A stretch of DNA of 64,000 bases from Luteimonas salinisoli (GTDB lineage: Bacteria > Pseudomonadota > Gammaproteobacteria > Xanthomonadales > Xanthomonadaceae): NCBI RefSeq assembly GCF_013425525.1, contig NZ_JACCKA010000051.1:1-64000 (forward strand). Direction: 5' to 3'. Below the pieces are notes generated by a model, which was not told the origin of the DNA, searched no databases, and saw only the letters and a program-made list of their open reading frames with translations. This document shows, one piece after another, positions 52,808-62,460 of the stretch; within the stretch, counting starts at the first letter, position 1; each line of letters opens with the position of its first letter. Both the position numbers and the translations under genes were made by a program.

Positions 52808-55800
52808 TCAGCGCCCCGCGCCGCGTCGGGCCAGCCGCTCGGCGAACTCCTCCAGGGCCTGCTCCAGCTCCAGCTCGCGCTGGCTCATGCGCGCGCCGGC
52901 GGTCTTCTTGCGCTCGCGCAGGGTGGCGGCGATGTTGCCGAGCACCGCCTGCAGCTGGGCGTGATCGTCCAGCGCCTCCAGCAGGGGCTGCACCGCGTCC
53001 CTCAGGCCGGCGCGCACGCCCTCGACGATCTCGACCGCCCCGGAGGCTGCGGGTTCGGCCTGCATGCGCTGCGGCGGCTCCTGTTGCTGCGGGGCGGCGA
53101 TGCGTTCCAGCGCGGCGATCGCCGCCGTCCAGCGCGGATCGTCGCCGTCCGCGGCGCCGTCCTCCGACCGTACCCCGAGGTCCCTCACGCCCTCCACCAG
53201 GTCGGCCAGCTGCGCCACCACCCGTCCACCGACATCGGCCTCTGCGCCGCCCATGGCGCGGTTGCGCTGGAAGTCGCGCTTGATCCGCGCCCAGCGTTCG
53301 GCCTGTTCGGCGGTCATCGCGCCGCGCAGTTCGGCGAGCTTGAGCAGGTTCTCCTCGGCGCCCGAGGTCAGCATCTGCGCCTCGCCGATGTAGTGGTCGT
53401 GCAGCAGCTGCTGCAGCTCGTCCTCGTTCATCGCCGCCGAGACCTTCTCGGCCAGCTTGTTCATGTTGCGGTAGCTGCCCTGCAGCCGGAACGCCGGCTC
53501 GGCGCGGTAGGCGTCGGCCTGGGCGGCGCTGGCGATGTACTGCTGGTTGACCCGGTAGACCACGTCGCGCACCCGCACCAGGCGCTGCAGGGTGCCGACG
53601 ATCTCGTTGGCTTCCGCGGCGCCGTAGGCGTGGCTGAAGTCGTTGTCCGAGACCTCGCGGCCCAGCGCTCTGTCGACGAAGCGGTAGAGGTCGCCGAGGT
53701 CGCGGGTGGCCAGGGGCGCCAGCACCGGACTCGAGGTCAGGCTGTTCTCGATGTAGCTGAGGACGAAGGCCTCCTCCATGCCGCCGAGCACGTCGCCGAG
53801 GTTGTAGATGTCGGCGCGGTTGGCGAGCATGTCCGGGATCCGGAACATTTCACCCGACTCGGTGTACGGGTTGCCGGCCATCACCACGCAGAACTTCTTG
53901 CCGCGCATGTCGTAGGTGCGGGTGCGCCCGCGCCACACGCCCTCGATGCGGCGGGTGCCGTCGCACAGCGAGATGAACTTCTGCAGGAACTCCGGATGGG
54001 TGTGCTGGATGTCGTCGACGTACAGCATCACGTTGTTGCCCATCTCCAGCGCCAGGTTGAGCTTCTCCAGCTCCTGGCGCGAGGTCGCGTCCGGCGCCTG
54101 GGCCGGGTCCAGCGAGCGCACTTCGTGGCCGAGCGCCGGCCCGTTGATCTTCATGAAGACCAGCCCCAGCCGGTGCGCCACGTATTCCATCAGCGTGGTC
54201 TTTCCGTAGCCGGGCGGCGAGATCATCATCAGCAGGCCGGACAGGTCGCTGCGGCGGTCGTCGCCGGCCGCGCCCATTTGCTTGGCGAGGTTGTCGCCGA
54301 TCACCGGCAGGTAGGCGTCGTTGATCAGCCGATTGCGTACGAACGAGGTCAGCGGCCGAGGCTTGAACTCCTCCAGCCGCATCCGCGCGCGCTCGCGGGC
54401 GACGACCTCCTGGCGCAGCGCCTGGAAGCGGCGCACGCCTTCTACGAAACCGGCATGCGCGGCGAGTCGGGCGCCGAACTCGTCGATGCCCAGGACCATC
54501 GCGCCATCGTCGATGCGCGGATGGTCGCCGAGCAGGCCGTCGACGCGCACCCGCAGATCGGTCGCGTCGATCCGGTGGGGCAGGTCGTCGCCGGCCAGCA
54601 GCAGTGCGACGGCCTCGTCGGCGTAGTCCGCCAGCGGCGCGAACTCCGGGTCGGCGGCCAGCGCGCGCAGCCAGTCGGCGGCCAGGGCCCAGCGCGGCGC
54701 CAGGCGTTCGCCCAGACCCGCCAGGGTGGAGACGAAACCGTCCCAGGCATGGGCCGCCGCGAGCTTCCGCTGCAAGCCGTCGAGCAGGCTGCGGCCGTAC
54801 TGGCTGATCGCGAAGCGGGGCTCGGGTTCGGCGAGCTCGGCGACCAGGTAGGCGGCGGCGCGCGCGCACAGCGCCGGATCGACCGGCAGCGGATGCGTCT
54901 CCAGGAAGGCGCCCGCAGCCTCCGCGATCTCGCGCTGCAATGCGAGCAGGCCGGCGTCGCTGTCCAGCAGCCGGCGGATGTCGCTGGCGGTCCGCGCCCG
55001 CGCCGGCCACTGCGCCGGATCGGGTTCGCGCCGCACCTGCGACCAGAACACCAGCGCCAGCGCGCGCACGTCGGCGGCATGGGCCAGGGTGCCCGCGCTG
55101 TCCTGCAGCGGCACCAGCGCCGCGAGGATGCGGCCGGCGTCGTGGTCGTGGATGCCGCGCTCGTAGCCGTCCCGGTAGCGCGGCGCGGCGAACTCGCGTA
55201 CCGCGCGGTCGAGTTCTGCGGGTTGCTTGACCAGCGCGCGCAGGCGTTGCGGCTCCAGGCCGTCGCGGCGCTCGCGTGCCGCCTCCAGCATCCGCGCGGC
55301 CAGGTACTCGCCGCGGTACACCTGCGGCGATTCCGATTCCAGCGCCACCTGCCAGTACTCGCGCAGCGCCTCCAGTCCTTCGTCCTTCAGCGGCTCGAAG
55401 TAGTCGGTGCCGGTGAGGTGGACGCTGAGGCCGTCGCCCCTCGGCAGGAGGGTGAGGTCCAGCTCCTGGGTGTTGACGCTGAAGCGGTGGCGCGGGCCGA
55501 GGCGGACGATGCTGCCGCCGTCCTCGAACAGGTCGCTGCGGTCGCGCTGGCCGCGCACCGCGGTGTCGCGCGCGGCCTTCAGCCTGGCCTCGACGTCGTC
55601 GGCGCGGACGTTGTCGTGCAGTTCGCGCAACCGTGCGGCCAGCTCGCGCAGCTTCAGGATCAGCGGATCGCCGGCGAAGAAGGCGTTGAGCGCGTCGGCG
55701 CCTTCCAGGCGGGCGGTGCGGCGGTCGAGGCCGTCGAGGATGCGCATCGCCGCATCGGCCACCGCCTGCGCCTTGCGCTGGCGTTCGTCGACGAGCGCCT

Positions 55801-58123
55801 GGCGGTGGGCATCGAACGCCTCCAGCATTTCCTCGCGCTTGGCGAGGATGTCGCCCAGGAACTGCTCGTGTTCGCCGAAGCGGCTTTCCAGCTCCTCCAG
55901 CTGGACCAGCAGGCGGGAGAGCTGCTCGTCGCAGCGCTCCGGGTCGGTGGCCGCGGCCAGGGCGCTGGCGATGCTCTGCCCGAACAGGGTGAACTGGGCG
56001 CCGAACTGCGCGACCATCTCGGCCGACCCCATGCCGCGGCGGCGCTGCTCCAGCCGCGCCTTGGCCTGGTTGAGTTTCGCGTAGACCGCTGAGATCGCCT
56101 CCACGATCGCGGTGCGCTGCAGCGCATCCTCCACCGGCAGCGACGCCATCAGCCCGGACAGGGTATCGAGCTCGCCGGCCATGTCCTGCATGCCCTGCAG
56201 CGGCGCGCGCAGCCCGGCGGTGCTGGTCGCCTCCGCGCCCTCGGCGTCGAACGCCGCCAGCCGCTCCAGGAACGGCGCCAGCGCGTTCTCGCCCGCCAGG
56301 AAGCGGCCGGTCGCCAGGCCGACGCGCTCGTGCGCCTGCTCCAGCTCGGCCGCCATCGCGTCGATGCGCTCGACGTCGACGTAGCGGTACTCGCGAATCG
56401 TCAGCAGGCGGCCGCGCTGCGCCGACAGCGCGCCCAGCGCGGCGACGAACTCGTCGATCCCGGTCCAGTCGTCCGGGCGCATGCCCGCCAGCAGCTCGCG
56501 GTGGCGGGTCTCGGCCGCGGCCATGGCGCGCGCCGACTCGGCGCGGATGTTCTCGACCTTCTCGAACTCGTCCAGGACCGACTCGCCGGTCGCGGCGATC
56601 CCGTGCAGCAGCGGCCCGACCTCGCCGCATTCGCGATCCTCGATCCAGTGGTGCAGGTCGAACAGGCGGCGGGTGTTGCGGGTCAGCAGCTCGTAGCGCT
56701 GCATCGAGACCGACTCGGCCTCGATCTCGCGCGTCAGGCTCATCAGGTCGGAGATGCCGCGGACCAGTTCGGCATTGCCGATGCGGCCGATGAAGCCTTC
56801 CCCCACCGGCTGCGCGGCGGCGTGCTCCTCGCTCTGGAACGGCGTCTGCCACACCTGCATCGGGTGGATGCGCGTGGGCTCGTCGCTCTCGGTGCTGAAG
56901 ATCACCATGCGCCCGTCGTCGAAGCGCGCATAGCCGTGGCCGAAGATCGGCGTGGTCAGGCGCCGCTCGATCATGTTGTAGGTGAACAGCGCGGTGCGGC
57001 CGCCCTCGGGCTCGTAGAAGACGTACAGCACGTCCTCGCCGTTGGGCGAGCGGATCGCGCGCTTGAAGCGCATGCCGGCCATCGATTGCTCGAAGGCACG
57101 GGTGTCGCCGCTGGGCAGGTAGTAGCCGCCGGGGAAGATGATGCCGTGGTCTTCTGGCAGCTGGATGCAGGCCTGGCCGATCGCGTCGATGCGCAGCACC
57201 GACTGGTCGAGGGTATTGAACACCAGGTAGCGCCAGTGTTCCTCGCGGTAGGGGCGCACCTTGAGCAGGATCAGGCTGCCCAGGCGCGCGAACTCGATCT
57301 GCGCATCGTCGAGCGACTGGGTCCGATCCTGCACCGGCTCGCTGTAGACGCCGAGCCCGACCTCGCTGTTGTTCTCCACCTTGACGGTCAGGTCGCCGCC
57401 GAGGGTCTCCACGAACACGGTGTCGAGGATGTTGACGTGCGGGTGGCGGCCGTTGACCGTCATCTCGCGGGTGGTCGGGGTCCACTCGAAATCGTAGGGC
57501 GCGGGCAGGGCGACGTCGCGCTCGCCGCGGTTGTCGATGTAGCGCACCTCGTTGCCGCCGCCCGATACCGCCCAGCGGAACACGCGTACGTCCTCGATCC
57601 GCTCGCCGATCTGGAACACCGCGAACACGCGATCCTCGCGCGACGACAGCTGCAGCAGGCGGGTGCCCTTGTAGTAGGCGTACAGCTCGCGAAAGTCGCG
57701 CTGGAACTCCGGCGCGGCGAGGAAGCTGCCGGCGTGATCGACCGGTGCGACCTCGTAGCCTTCGCCGGTGCGCTCGAGTCGATACAGCGAGAATACGTCC
57801 TCGACCGCGGTCTCGCTGCGCAAGCCGATGAAGACGTTGTATCCGAACAGCAGCAGCGGACCGACCTGGACGATGTCGCGGGCCACGCAGTTGTTCTCGG
57901 TGCGTACGCGCACCCGCCCGACCACCTCCATCCGGCTGCTGCCGAACTGCTCCAGTCGTCGCTGATTCAGCGCCTCGGCGAGGCCGCGCAGGCGCTGGCC
58001 CTGGTCGAGCAGGCGGCGGTGCAGCACCTCGTAGGCGCCGCCTTCGGCGACGGCGCGGTCCACCGCCCGACCGTCGTCGTGAGCGGGGGAGTCGTCGTGG
58101 GTCTCGGGAGCGTTCTCAGCCAT
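52808..58123 (-). CDS. giant AAA+ ATPase, DUF3686/DNA repair ATPase-like
   Basis: 1771-residue protein. The N-terminal 450 residues are rich in beta-strands and resemble a repeated propeller-like domain (FSLYRLERTGEGYEVAPVDHAG; DVLYVFYEPEGGRTALFTYNMIERR). About residues 480-900 are long charged helices with coiled-coil character. The AAA+ domain is near the C terminus: Walker A PPGYGKTT (about 1304-1311), Walker B VMLYVDDIQHTH (about 1363), sensor 1 VMAGNPYTESGE and IPDMLANRADIYNLGD, similar to MoxR-like ATPases. A final 250-residue helical tail follows. It lies 125 bp after the flotillin gene. Databases call such proteins DNA repair ATPase, but neighbours suggest a membrane-stress role. Confidence 0.85.
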   Translation of the reverse strand: MAENAPETHDDSPAHDDGRAVDRAVAEGGAYEVLHRRLLDQGQRLRGLAEALNQRRLEQFGSSRMEVVGRVRVRTENNCVARDIVQVGPLLLFGYNVFIGLRSETAVEDVFSLYRLERTGEGYEVAPVDHAGSFLAAPEFQRDFRELYAYYKGTRLLQLSSREDRVFAVFQIGERIEDVRVFRWAVSGGGNEVRYIDNRGERDVALPAPYDFEWTPTTREMTVNGRHPHVNILDTVFVETLGGDLTVKVENNSEVGLGVYSEPVQDRTQSLDDAQIEFARLGSLILLKVRPYREEHWRYLVFNTLDQSVLRIDAIGQACIQLPEDHGIIFPGGYYLPSGDTRAFEQSMAGMRFKRAIRSPNGEDVLYVFYEPEGGRTALFTYNMIERRLTTPIFGHGYARFDDGRMVIFSTESDEPTRIHPMQVWQTPFQSEEHAAAQPVGEGFIGRIGNAELVRGISDLMSLTREIEAESVSMQRYELLTRNTRRLFDLHHWIEDRECGEVGPLLHGIAATGESVLDEFEKVENIRAESARAMAAAETRHRELLAGMRPDDWTGIDEFVAALGALSAQRGRLLTIREYRYVDVERIDAMAAELEQAHERVGLATGRFLAGENALAPFLERLAAFDAEGAEATSTAGLRAPLQGMQDMAGELDTLSGLMASLPVEDALQRTAIVEAISAVYAKLNQAKARLEQRRRGMGSAEMVAQFGAQFTLFGQSIASALAAATDPERCDEQLSRLLVQLEELESRFGEHEQFLGDILAKREEMLEAFDAHRQALVDERQRKAQAVADAAMRILDGLDRRTARLEGADALNAFFAGDPLILKLRELAARLRELHDNVRADDVEARLKAARDTAVRGQRDRSDLFEDGGSIVRLGPRHRFSVNTQELDLTLLPRGDGLSVHLTGTDYFEPLKDEGLEALREYWQVALESESPQVYRGEYLAARMLEAARERRDGLEPQRLRALVKQPAELDRAVREFAAPRYRDGYERGIHDHDAGRILAALVPLQDSAGTLAHAADVRALALVFWSQVRREPDPAQWPARARTASDIRRLLDSDAGLLALQREIAEAAGAFLETHPLPVDPALCARAAAYLVAELAEPEPRFAISQYGRSLLDGLQRKLAAAHAWDGFVSTLAGLGERLAPRWALAADWLRALAADPEFAPLADYADEAVALLLAGDDLPHRIDATDLRVRVDGLLGDHPRIDDGAMVLGIDEFGARLAAHAGFVEGVRRFQALRQEVVARERARMRLEEFKPRPLTSFVRNRLINDAYLPVIGDNLAKQMGAAGDDRRSDLSGLLMMISPPGYGKTTLMEYVAHRLGLVFMKINGPALGHEVRSLDPAQAPDATSRQELEKLNLALEMGNNVMLYVDDIQHTHPEFLQKFISLCDGTRRIEGVWRGRTRTYDMRGKKFCVVMAGNPYTESGEMFRIPDMLANRADIYNLGDVLGGMEEAFVLSYIENSLTSSPVLAPLATRDLGDLYRFVDRALGREVSDNDFSHAYGAAEANEIVGTLQRLVRVRDVVYRVNQQYIASAAQADAYRAEPAFRLQGSYRNMNKLAEKVSAAMNEDELQQLLHDHYIGEAQMLTSGAEENLLKLAELRGAMTAEQAERWARIKRDFQRNRAMGGAEADVGGRVVAQLADLVEGVRDLGVRSEDGAADGDDPRWTAAIAALERIAAPQQQEPPQRMQAEPAASGAVEIVEGVRAGLRDAVQPLLEALDDHAQLQAVLGNIAATLRERKKTAGARMSQRELELEQALEEFAERLARRGAGR

Positions 58124-58185
58124 GCTTCATCCTGCCCGCCACCCGGGGCGGTCGAGCGGCGAGCCAGGGCCCGCCGTGCATCCAT

Positions 58186-58239
58186 GTGATCCGGCAGCCG
58201 CCGGATCACGCGAAGCCCCGGCCGCCGTGGCGCCGGGGC
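58186..58239. repeat. two hairpins between flotillin and ATPase genes
   Basis: GTGATCCGGC (58186-58195) and GCCGGATCAC (58200-58209) form a perfect 10-bp stem with an AGCC loop. GCCCCGGC (58215-58222) and GCCGGGGC (58232-58239) form a second stem. There is no T run, so they may tune mRNA processing between the two genes and are not a typical terminator. Confidence 0.6.
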
Positions 58240-58248
58240 CGGCGGCGG

Positions 58249-60252
58249 TCAGCCGTCGGCGCGCGGCGCGGGCGCAGCCTTGTCGCCGGCGGCGGCCTCG
58301 GCCGCCAGCGGCATCAGCCGCTTCAGCATGTCCTGCACCAGCGGGCTCTTGCCGGCCACGCCCTCGATCGCCTTGCCCACCGACAGCGCCTTGGCGAAAG
58401 AGTTGAAGAACTCGCCCTCGCCGCCGACGATGTCGATCTTCGCCTTGCTGAGCGCCGAGGCCAGCACCTCGGCCTGCTCCCGGGCGATGTCCTTGCCGGC
58501 CTCGATCGAGGCGATCGCCTGCTCGAAGCTCTTCTCGAGCTGCATGCGGAACTCCTCGTGCTCGCGCGCCTTGTCGCCGAGCTGCTCCAGCGCGCCGAAC
58601 TTGTCGGTCAGGCCCTCGGCCTCGGAGCGGAACTTCTCGCGCAGCACCTCGGCCTCGGCCAGGCCGACGTCGCGAGCCGCCTTGGCCTTGGCCACGGCCA
58701 GCGACTCCTCGCCGCGCGCCTGGGCGGTGAGCTTCTCCTCCAGGACCTTGGCATCCGCCAGGCCCTGGTCCTGCCGGCCGCGGGCCTCGGCGGTCATCTT
58801 CTCGGCCACGACCTTGGCCTCGGCCAGGCCTTCCTTCTCCATCGCCGCCGCGGTGATCTCGCGCACCCGCGCATCGGCCAGGCCCGGCGCGGCGCGCTCG
58901 GCCTCGGTGCCCTCGGCCAGCTTCTTCTGCGCCTCGGCCTTCTTCGCGGCAGCCTCCAGCTCGGCCTGGGCGATGGTGGTCAGCTCCACCGCCTTGTGCC
59001 TGGACGCGGTCTCCTCGGCCTCGGCCTGCTTGACCTGCCGCACCAGTTCCTCCTCCGCCTGCGCCTGGGCGTTGAGGATCGCCACCTGCTTGAGGCGGTC
59101 GGCTTCGGAGACCTCGCGAACCTCCTTGATGCGCTCCTCTTCCTGGGCGACGGATTTCTCCACCACGATGCGCTCGCGGATGACGTTGGCGATCTCCTTG
59201 CGCTGCTCCTCCAGCGCCTTTTCCTTCTCGATCCGCTGCAGCTCGACCTCGCGCTCGCGCGAGACGATCTCCAGATCGCGCGCGCGCGAGACCTTCTCCA
59301 CCTCGATCACCACCGCGCGCTGGCGGTTCTGCTGCGCCACCTCGACCTCGCGCTGGCGGTTCTCCTCGCGGATGTCGATCTGCTCCTGGGTCTGGATGCG
59401 GGCGTGCTCAGCCTTGAGCCGCTCCTCCTCGCGCACCTTCTCGGTCTCGGCCTCCTCGCGCGCCCGGATGGTCTCGATCTCGCGCTTCTGCCGCGCCTCG
59501 GCGTCGGCCTGCTGGCGCTCCAGCGCCAGCATCGCCTCGCGGGTCTCGACGTTCTTCTTGGTGATCGCCAGCTCCTCGTTGCGCGAGAGCTCGTTGGTGA
59601 TCACGTTCTGCGCCGCGGTCAGTTCGGTGATCTTGCGGATGCCCTCGGCGTCGAGGATGTTGGACGGGTCGAGCGAGTGCTTGGGCGTCTGCTCCAGGTA
59701 GTCGATCGCCACGTCCTCGAGCACATAGCCGTTGAGGTCGTTGCCGATCACCTCGACGATGCGGTCGCGGAAGTCCTGGCGGTTCTCGAACAGCTTGACG
59801 AAGTCGATCTGCTTGCCGACCGTCTTCAGCGCCTCGGAGAACTTGGCGTTGAACAGCTCGTTGACCGCGCCCTTCTCCGAGGCGCGGTCGACGCCGATCG
59901 CCTTGGCGACCTTGAGCACGTCCTGCGGCGTTTCGTTGACGCGCAGGTAGAAGGCGACGGTGATGTCGGCGCGCATGTTGTCGCGGCAGATCAACCCGTC
60001 CTTGCCCCGCCGATCCACCTCGAGGGTGATCAGCGAGATCTTCATGAACTCCTTCTTGTAGATGATCGGGTAGACCAGCGCACCGGTGAAATGCACTTTC
60101 GGCGTGGCCGACAGGTCGTTGACGATCAGCGCGGTGCCCTGAGGCACCTTGATGTAGAAGGCCTTGAACATCACGAACAGGCCCAGGATCACCACCACGA
60201 GGACGCCGATCCCCAGCAGGAACGGCATCAGCAGTGCGAGGTCGAGAGTCAT
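58249..60252 (-). CDS. yqiK: flotillin family protein (YqiK-like)
   Basis: 667-residue flotillin. An N-terminal membrane helix (FLLGIGVLVVVILGLFVMF) is followed by an SPFH/band-7 domain (about 35-200: FYIKVPQGTALIVND, RDNMRADITVAFYLRVNETP, YVLEDVAIDYLEQTPKHSLDP). About residues 220-590 are Glu/Ala/Arg-rich coiled coil, then a short C-terminal domain ending in Ala/Pro-rich tail. YqiK forms membrane microdomain scaffolds in E. coli, encoded with yqiJ. The yqiJ-like gene lies just upstream with a 66-bp gap. Confidence 0.92.
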   Translation of the reverse strand: MTLDLALLMPFLLGIGVLVVVILGLFVMFKAFYIKVPQGTALIVNDLSATPKVHFTGALVYPIIYKKEFMKISLITLEVDRRGKDGLICRDNMRADITVAFYLRVNETPQDVLKVAKAIGVDRASEKGAVNELFNAKFSEALKTVGKQIDFVKLFENRQDFRDRIVEVIGNDLNGYVLEDVAIDYLEQTPKHSLDPSNILDAEGIRKITELTAAQNVITNELSRNEELAITKKNVETREAMLALERQQADAEARQKREIETIRAREEAETEKVREEERLKAEHARIQTQEQIDIREENRQREVEVAQQNRQRAVVIEVEKVSRARDLEIVSREREVELQRIEKEKALEEQRKEIANVIRERIVVEKSVAQEEERIKEVREVSEADRLKQVAILNAQAQAEEELVRQVKQAEAEETASRHKAVELTTIAQAELEAAAKKAEAQKKLAEGTEAERAAPGLADARVREITAAAMEKEGLAEAKVVAEKMTAEARGRQDQGLADAKVLEEKLTAQARGEESLAVAKAKAARDVGLAEAEVLREKFRSEAEGLTDKFGALEQLGDKAREHEEFRMQLEKSFEQAIASIEAGKDIAREQAEVLASALSKAKIDIVGGEGEFFNSFAKALSVGKAIEGVAGKSPLVQDMLKRLMPLAAEAAAGDKAAPAPRADG

Positions 60253-60318
60253 CGGTCCATCTCCATATGAAGAACAGTGAGCGGGTACGGCGCGCCATCG
60301 GCGGCCGGTGAACGGCCG

Positions 60319-60957
60319 CTAGCGGCCGTGGAATTCGTCCTCGCCGACCACCCGGTAGGCGTTGTCCGGTTCGAGGTACTCGAGCAGCACTACGCGGTCG
60401 CCGCGGTGGAAGCCGCCTTCGCGGTCGCTGCGCACCTGCAGGATCAGGCCTGCGCCGCCGTCCTCGACGGTGGCCTGGCCGCCGGTGGCGGTGACGGCAG
60501 GGCTGCGCACGGTGGCCGCCATACCGATGACCGAGCGTTGCGCCTGTGGCGCCAGCCGGGCGAGGAAGTGGCGGATCGGACGCAGCGCCTGCCCGGCCCC
60601 CAGCACCCCGGCCACGAACGCGACCAGCAGCACCACCGCGCCGAGCGGAAAGCGGAGCAAGGTAGAGCCGAGATGCCGCAGCAGCAGGTAGTCGGCGAAA
60701 TAGCTGACAAGCCAGGCAATGAAGGCGAGCAGGGTGAGGACCAGCATCAGCGGCAGGCCGCCGAGCCCGAACTTCATCATCACCGCGGTCAGGCCCTGCG
60801 GCTCCATGCCGTCGATGTCGGGCAGCGCCCAGCCGTCCAGGGCTTCGCTCTGGAAGATCCCCAGGGCTGCCAGCAGCCACAGCGCCACCATGACCCCAAG
60901 CGCGAGGCTGAAGACCACGGTCGGGAACGAAAGCGCGATGCGTAGAAACTCTTCCAT
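60319..60957 (-). CDS. YqiJ-like membrane protein with C-terminal OB-fold
   Basis: 212 residues. Three hydrophobic helices (VVFSLALGVMVALWLLAAL; GLPLMLVLTLLAFIAWLVSY; FPLGAVVLLVAFVAGVLG) are followed by a soluble OB-fold/NfeD-like domain (IGMAATVRSPAVTATGGQATVE, VVLLEYLEPDNAYRVV). NfeD-type proteins pair with SPFH proteins and assist their membrane assembly. It is in an operon with the flotillin downstream and PspA upstream. Confidence 0.87.
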   Translation of the reverse strand: MEEFLRIALSFPTVVFSLALGVMVALWLLAALGIFQSEALDGWALPDIDGMEPQGLTAVMMKFGLGGLPLMLVLTLLAFIAWLVSYFADYLLLRHLGSTLLRFPLGAVVLLVAFVAGVLGAGQALRPIRHFLARLAPQAQRSVIGMAATVRSPAVTATGGQATVEDGGAGLILQVRSDREGGFHRGDRVVLLEYLEPDNAYRVVGEDEFHGR

Positions 60958-60993
60958 TGCCTCCCCCTGGCCCGTCCGGGCCACCCCCGCCGG

Positions 60994-61074
60994 GCGCCTT
61001 GGCGCCCGGCTCGACATTCGGCGCCTTGGCGCCCGGCCCGACGTTCGGCGCCCTGGCGCCCGGCCCATCATGGA
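60994..61074. repeat. three 27-bp tandem palindromic repeats
   Basis: GCGCCTTGGCGCCCGGC-type units start at 60994, 61021 and 61048, exactly 27 bp apart. Each contains the near-palindrome GGCGCC-TT-GGCGCC (third copy CT in the centre). They fill the 161-bp gap between the pspA stop and the yqiJ start and would form stacked hairpins in the mRNA. Confidence 0.82.
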
Positions 61075-61118
61075 CGCCGGCGGGCGTCCGGCTCAATCAC
61101 GCGGCACGTGAACGCCGG

Positions 61119-61814
61119 TCAGTCCGCCTGCTGGCGGCTCTTCAGCCGATCGAGCACCGACTCCGCGCTTGCCGCATCGGCGAGGATGCCGGCGTCGCGC
61201 AACTTGGCGTCGACGACGTCCGTGCCTTCGTCGCGCGCCAGCTCCGACGCCGCCTCCATGCGCGCGCCGCGCTCGGCCTGGCGCTTCTTGACTCGCTCCA
61301 GCGAGTCCACCGCAGTCTGCAGGCGCGACTGCGAGCCGCTGTAGCGGTGCGCCACCGTGGCCTGGGCGCGCTGCACGCTCTCCGTGGCCTTGACCGTGTC
61401 GACCTGCTGCTTGAGCCGCCGGATGTTGCTCTCGGCCTGGCTGATCGCCTTGCGCAGGTCCGCCACGCTGGCCTGGAACTGCCCGACCTGCTGGCGCTCG
61501 CCGTCGCGCACCTGCTCCATCGCGGCGATCTTGCCGGCCACCTCCCGGGCGAGATTCTCGTCGCCACCATCGAGTGCCTTGATGGCATAGGCCTCGTACT
61601 CGCCGACCTTCTTCTCGGACTCGGCCAGCCTGGCCTCGGACAACTTCAGCTTGGCCATGATCTCGGCCAGCGCTTCCTTGGACCGGCGCAGCTCGTTGTC
61701 GGAGTCGCGGATCTCCTGGTCGAGAATGCGCAGGGCCTGGCCGTCGACCACCGCCTCGCCCATCTCGTTGGCGCCGCCGCGCAGGGCGGTCAGCAACTTG
61801 CTCCAGATGTTCAT
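61119..61814 (-). CDS. PspA/IM30 family protein (YjfJ-like)
   Basis: 231 residues, almost all helical coiled coil. The N terminus MNIWSKLLTALRGGANEMGEAVVD resembles YjfJ; the following segments ALRILDQEIRDSDNELRRSKEAL, NIRRLKQQVDTVKATESVQRAQATV and a short C-terminal helix after GTDVVDAKLRDAGI match the ESCRT-III-like PspA fold. Such proteins bind and repair stressed membranes. It lies 23 bp after the DUF2170 gene, as yjfJ follows yjfI in E. coli. Confidence 0.9.
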   Translation of the reverse strand: MNIWSKLLTALRGGANEMGEAVVDGQALRILDQEIRDSDNELRRSKEALAEIMAKLKLSEARLAESEKKVGEYEAYAIKALDGGDENLAREVAGKIAAMEQVRDGERQQVGQFQASVADLRKAISQAESNIRRLKQQVDTVKATESVQRAQATVAHRYSGSQSRLQTAVDSLERVKKRQAERGARMEAASELARDEGTDVVDAKLRDAGILADAASAESVLDRLKSRQQAD

Positions 61815-61837
61815 GTCCTGTCTCCTCGCCGGGCCGC

Positions 61838-62452
61838 TCAGGCGGCCGCCTTCAGGTGGGATTCGTACGCCTCGGTGGCCTTGATCACGTTGTCGGCCAG
61901 GCTCTCGATCTCGAAGGCCACGTTCGACAGGGAGGAGCGGGCATCCAGCGCGCCGAACATGATGTAGGCCGCTTCCCCGCCCATCTGTTCGATGCCGATG
62001 GTCGAGAGCGGGAACATCTTGTGGGTGCGCAGCACTTCCTCGTTGAACGCCGCCGCGTCGCCGACCTGCGAGACCGGCCACAGCAGCGCCTCGACCACGA
62101 TCTGCTCGCCGACCACCGCCAGGAACAGCGGAAGATCGCCGTAGTCGCGCATCACCAGGTGCAGGCTCTGGTCGGCGCCGTCGAGCAACTCGGCGCTCAC
62201 CGCGCCTGCGCTGAACTGTTCGGTGGCCGACAGCGCCTCGTACAGCGCCCGGGTGGTCCATACCTTCTGTTCGCTCATCTGCCTCTCCCTCGGGTTGGGC
62301 GCCGGGCCCCGCGGCTGGCGCATGCGTCGCTCGACTGCCGCGAGTTCGTCGGCGAACTCGGGCAGGATCCACAGCTCCTTCTTCACCAGGCCCTGCTCGC
62401 GCAGGCGCTCGCGGTGGCGGCGCTGGTAATAGGCGGAGGTTCTGCGTTCCAT
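61838..62452 (-). CDS. DUF2170 (YjfI-like) protein with predicted DNA-binding N terminus
   Basis: 204 residues from ATG 62452. The C-terminal 140 residues are DUF2170 (YjfI), VWTTRALYEALSATEQF to ADNVIKATEAYESHLKA. The N-terminal 50 residues read RTSAYYQRRHRERLREQG then VKKELWILPEFADELAAVERR, a pattern like MazE-like/DUF3018 ribbon-helix-helix proteins (helix, strand, helix). Such a fold would suit binding to the palindromes just upstream. No ribosome site precedes 62452 and the predicted start point is only a few bases upstream, so the mRNA may be leaderless. GTG 62473 and ATG 62470 are in-frame alternatives lying in an operator. Confidence 0.82.
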   Translation of the reverse strand: MERRTSAYYQRRHRERLREQGLVKKELWILPEFADELAAVERRMRQPRGPAPNPRERQMSEQKVWTTRALYEALSATEQFSAGAVSAELLDGADQSLHLVMRDYGDLPLFLAVVGEQIVVEALLWPVSQVGDAAAFNEEVLRTHKMFPLSTIGIEQMGGEAAYIMFGALDARSSLSNVAFEIESLADNVIKATEAYESHLKAAA

Positions 62453-62460
62453 GAGTCGCA

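Noticed and set aside
52727-56092. 1121-codon forward open frame opposite the giant ATPase
   Set aside because: Mirror frame of the ATPase gene; no ribosome site or conserved domain.
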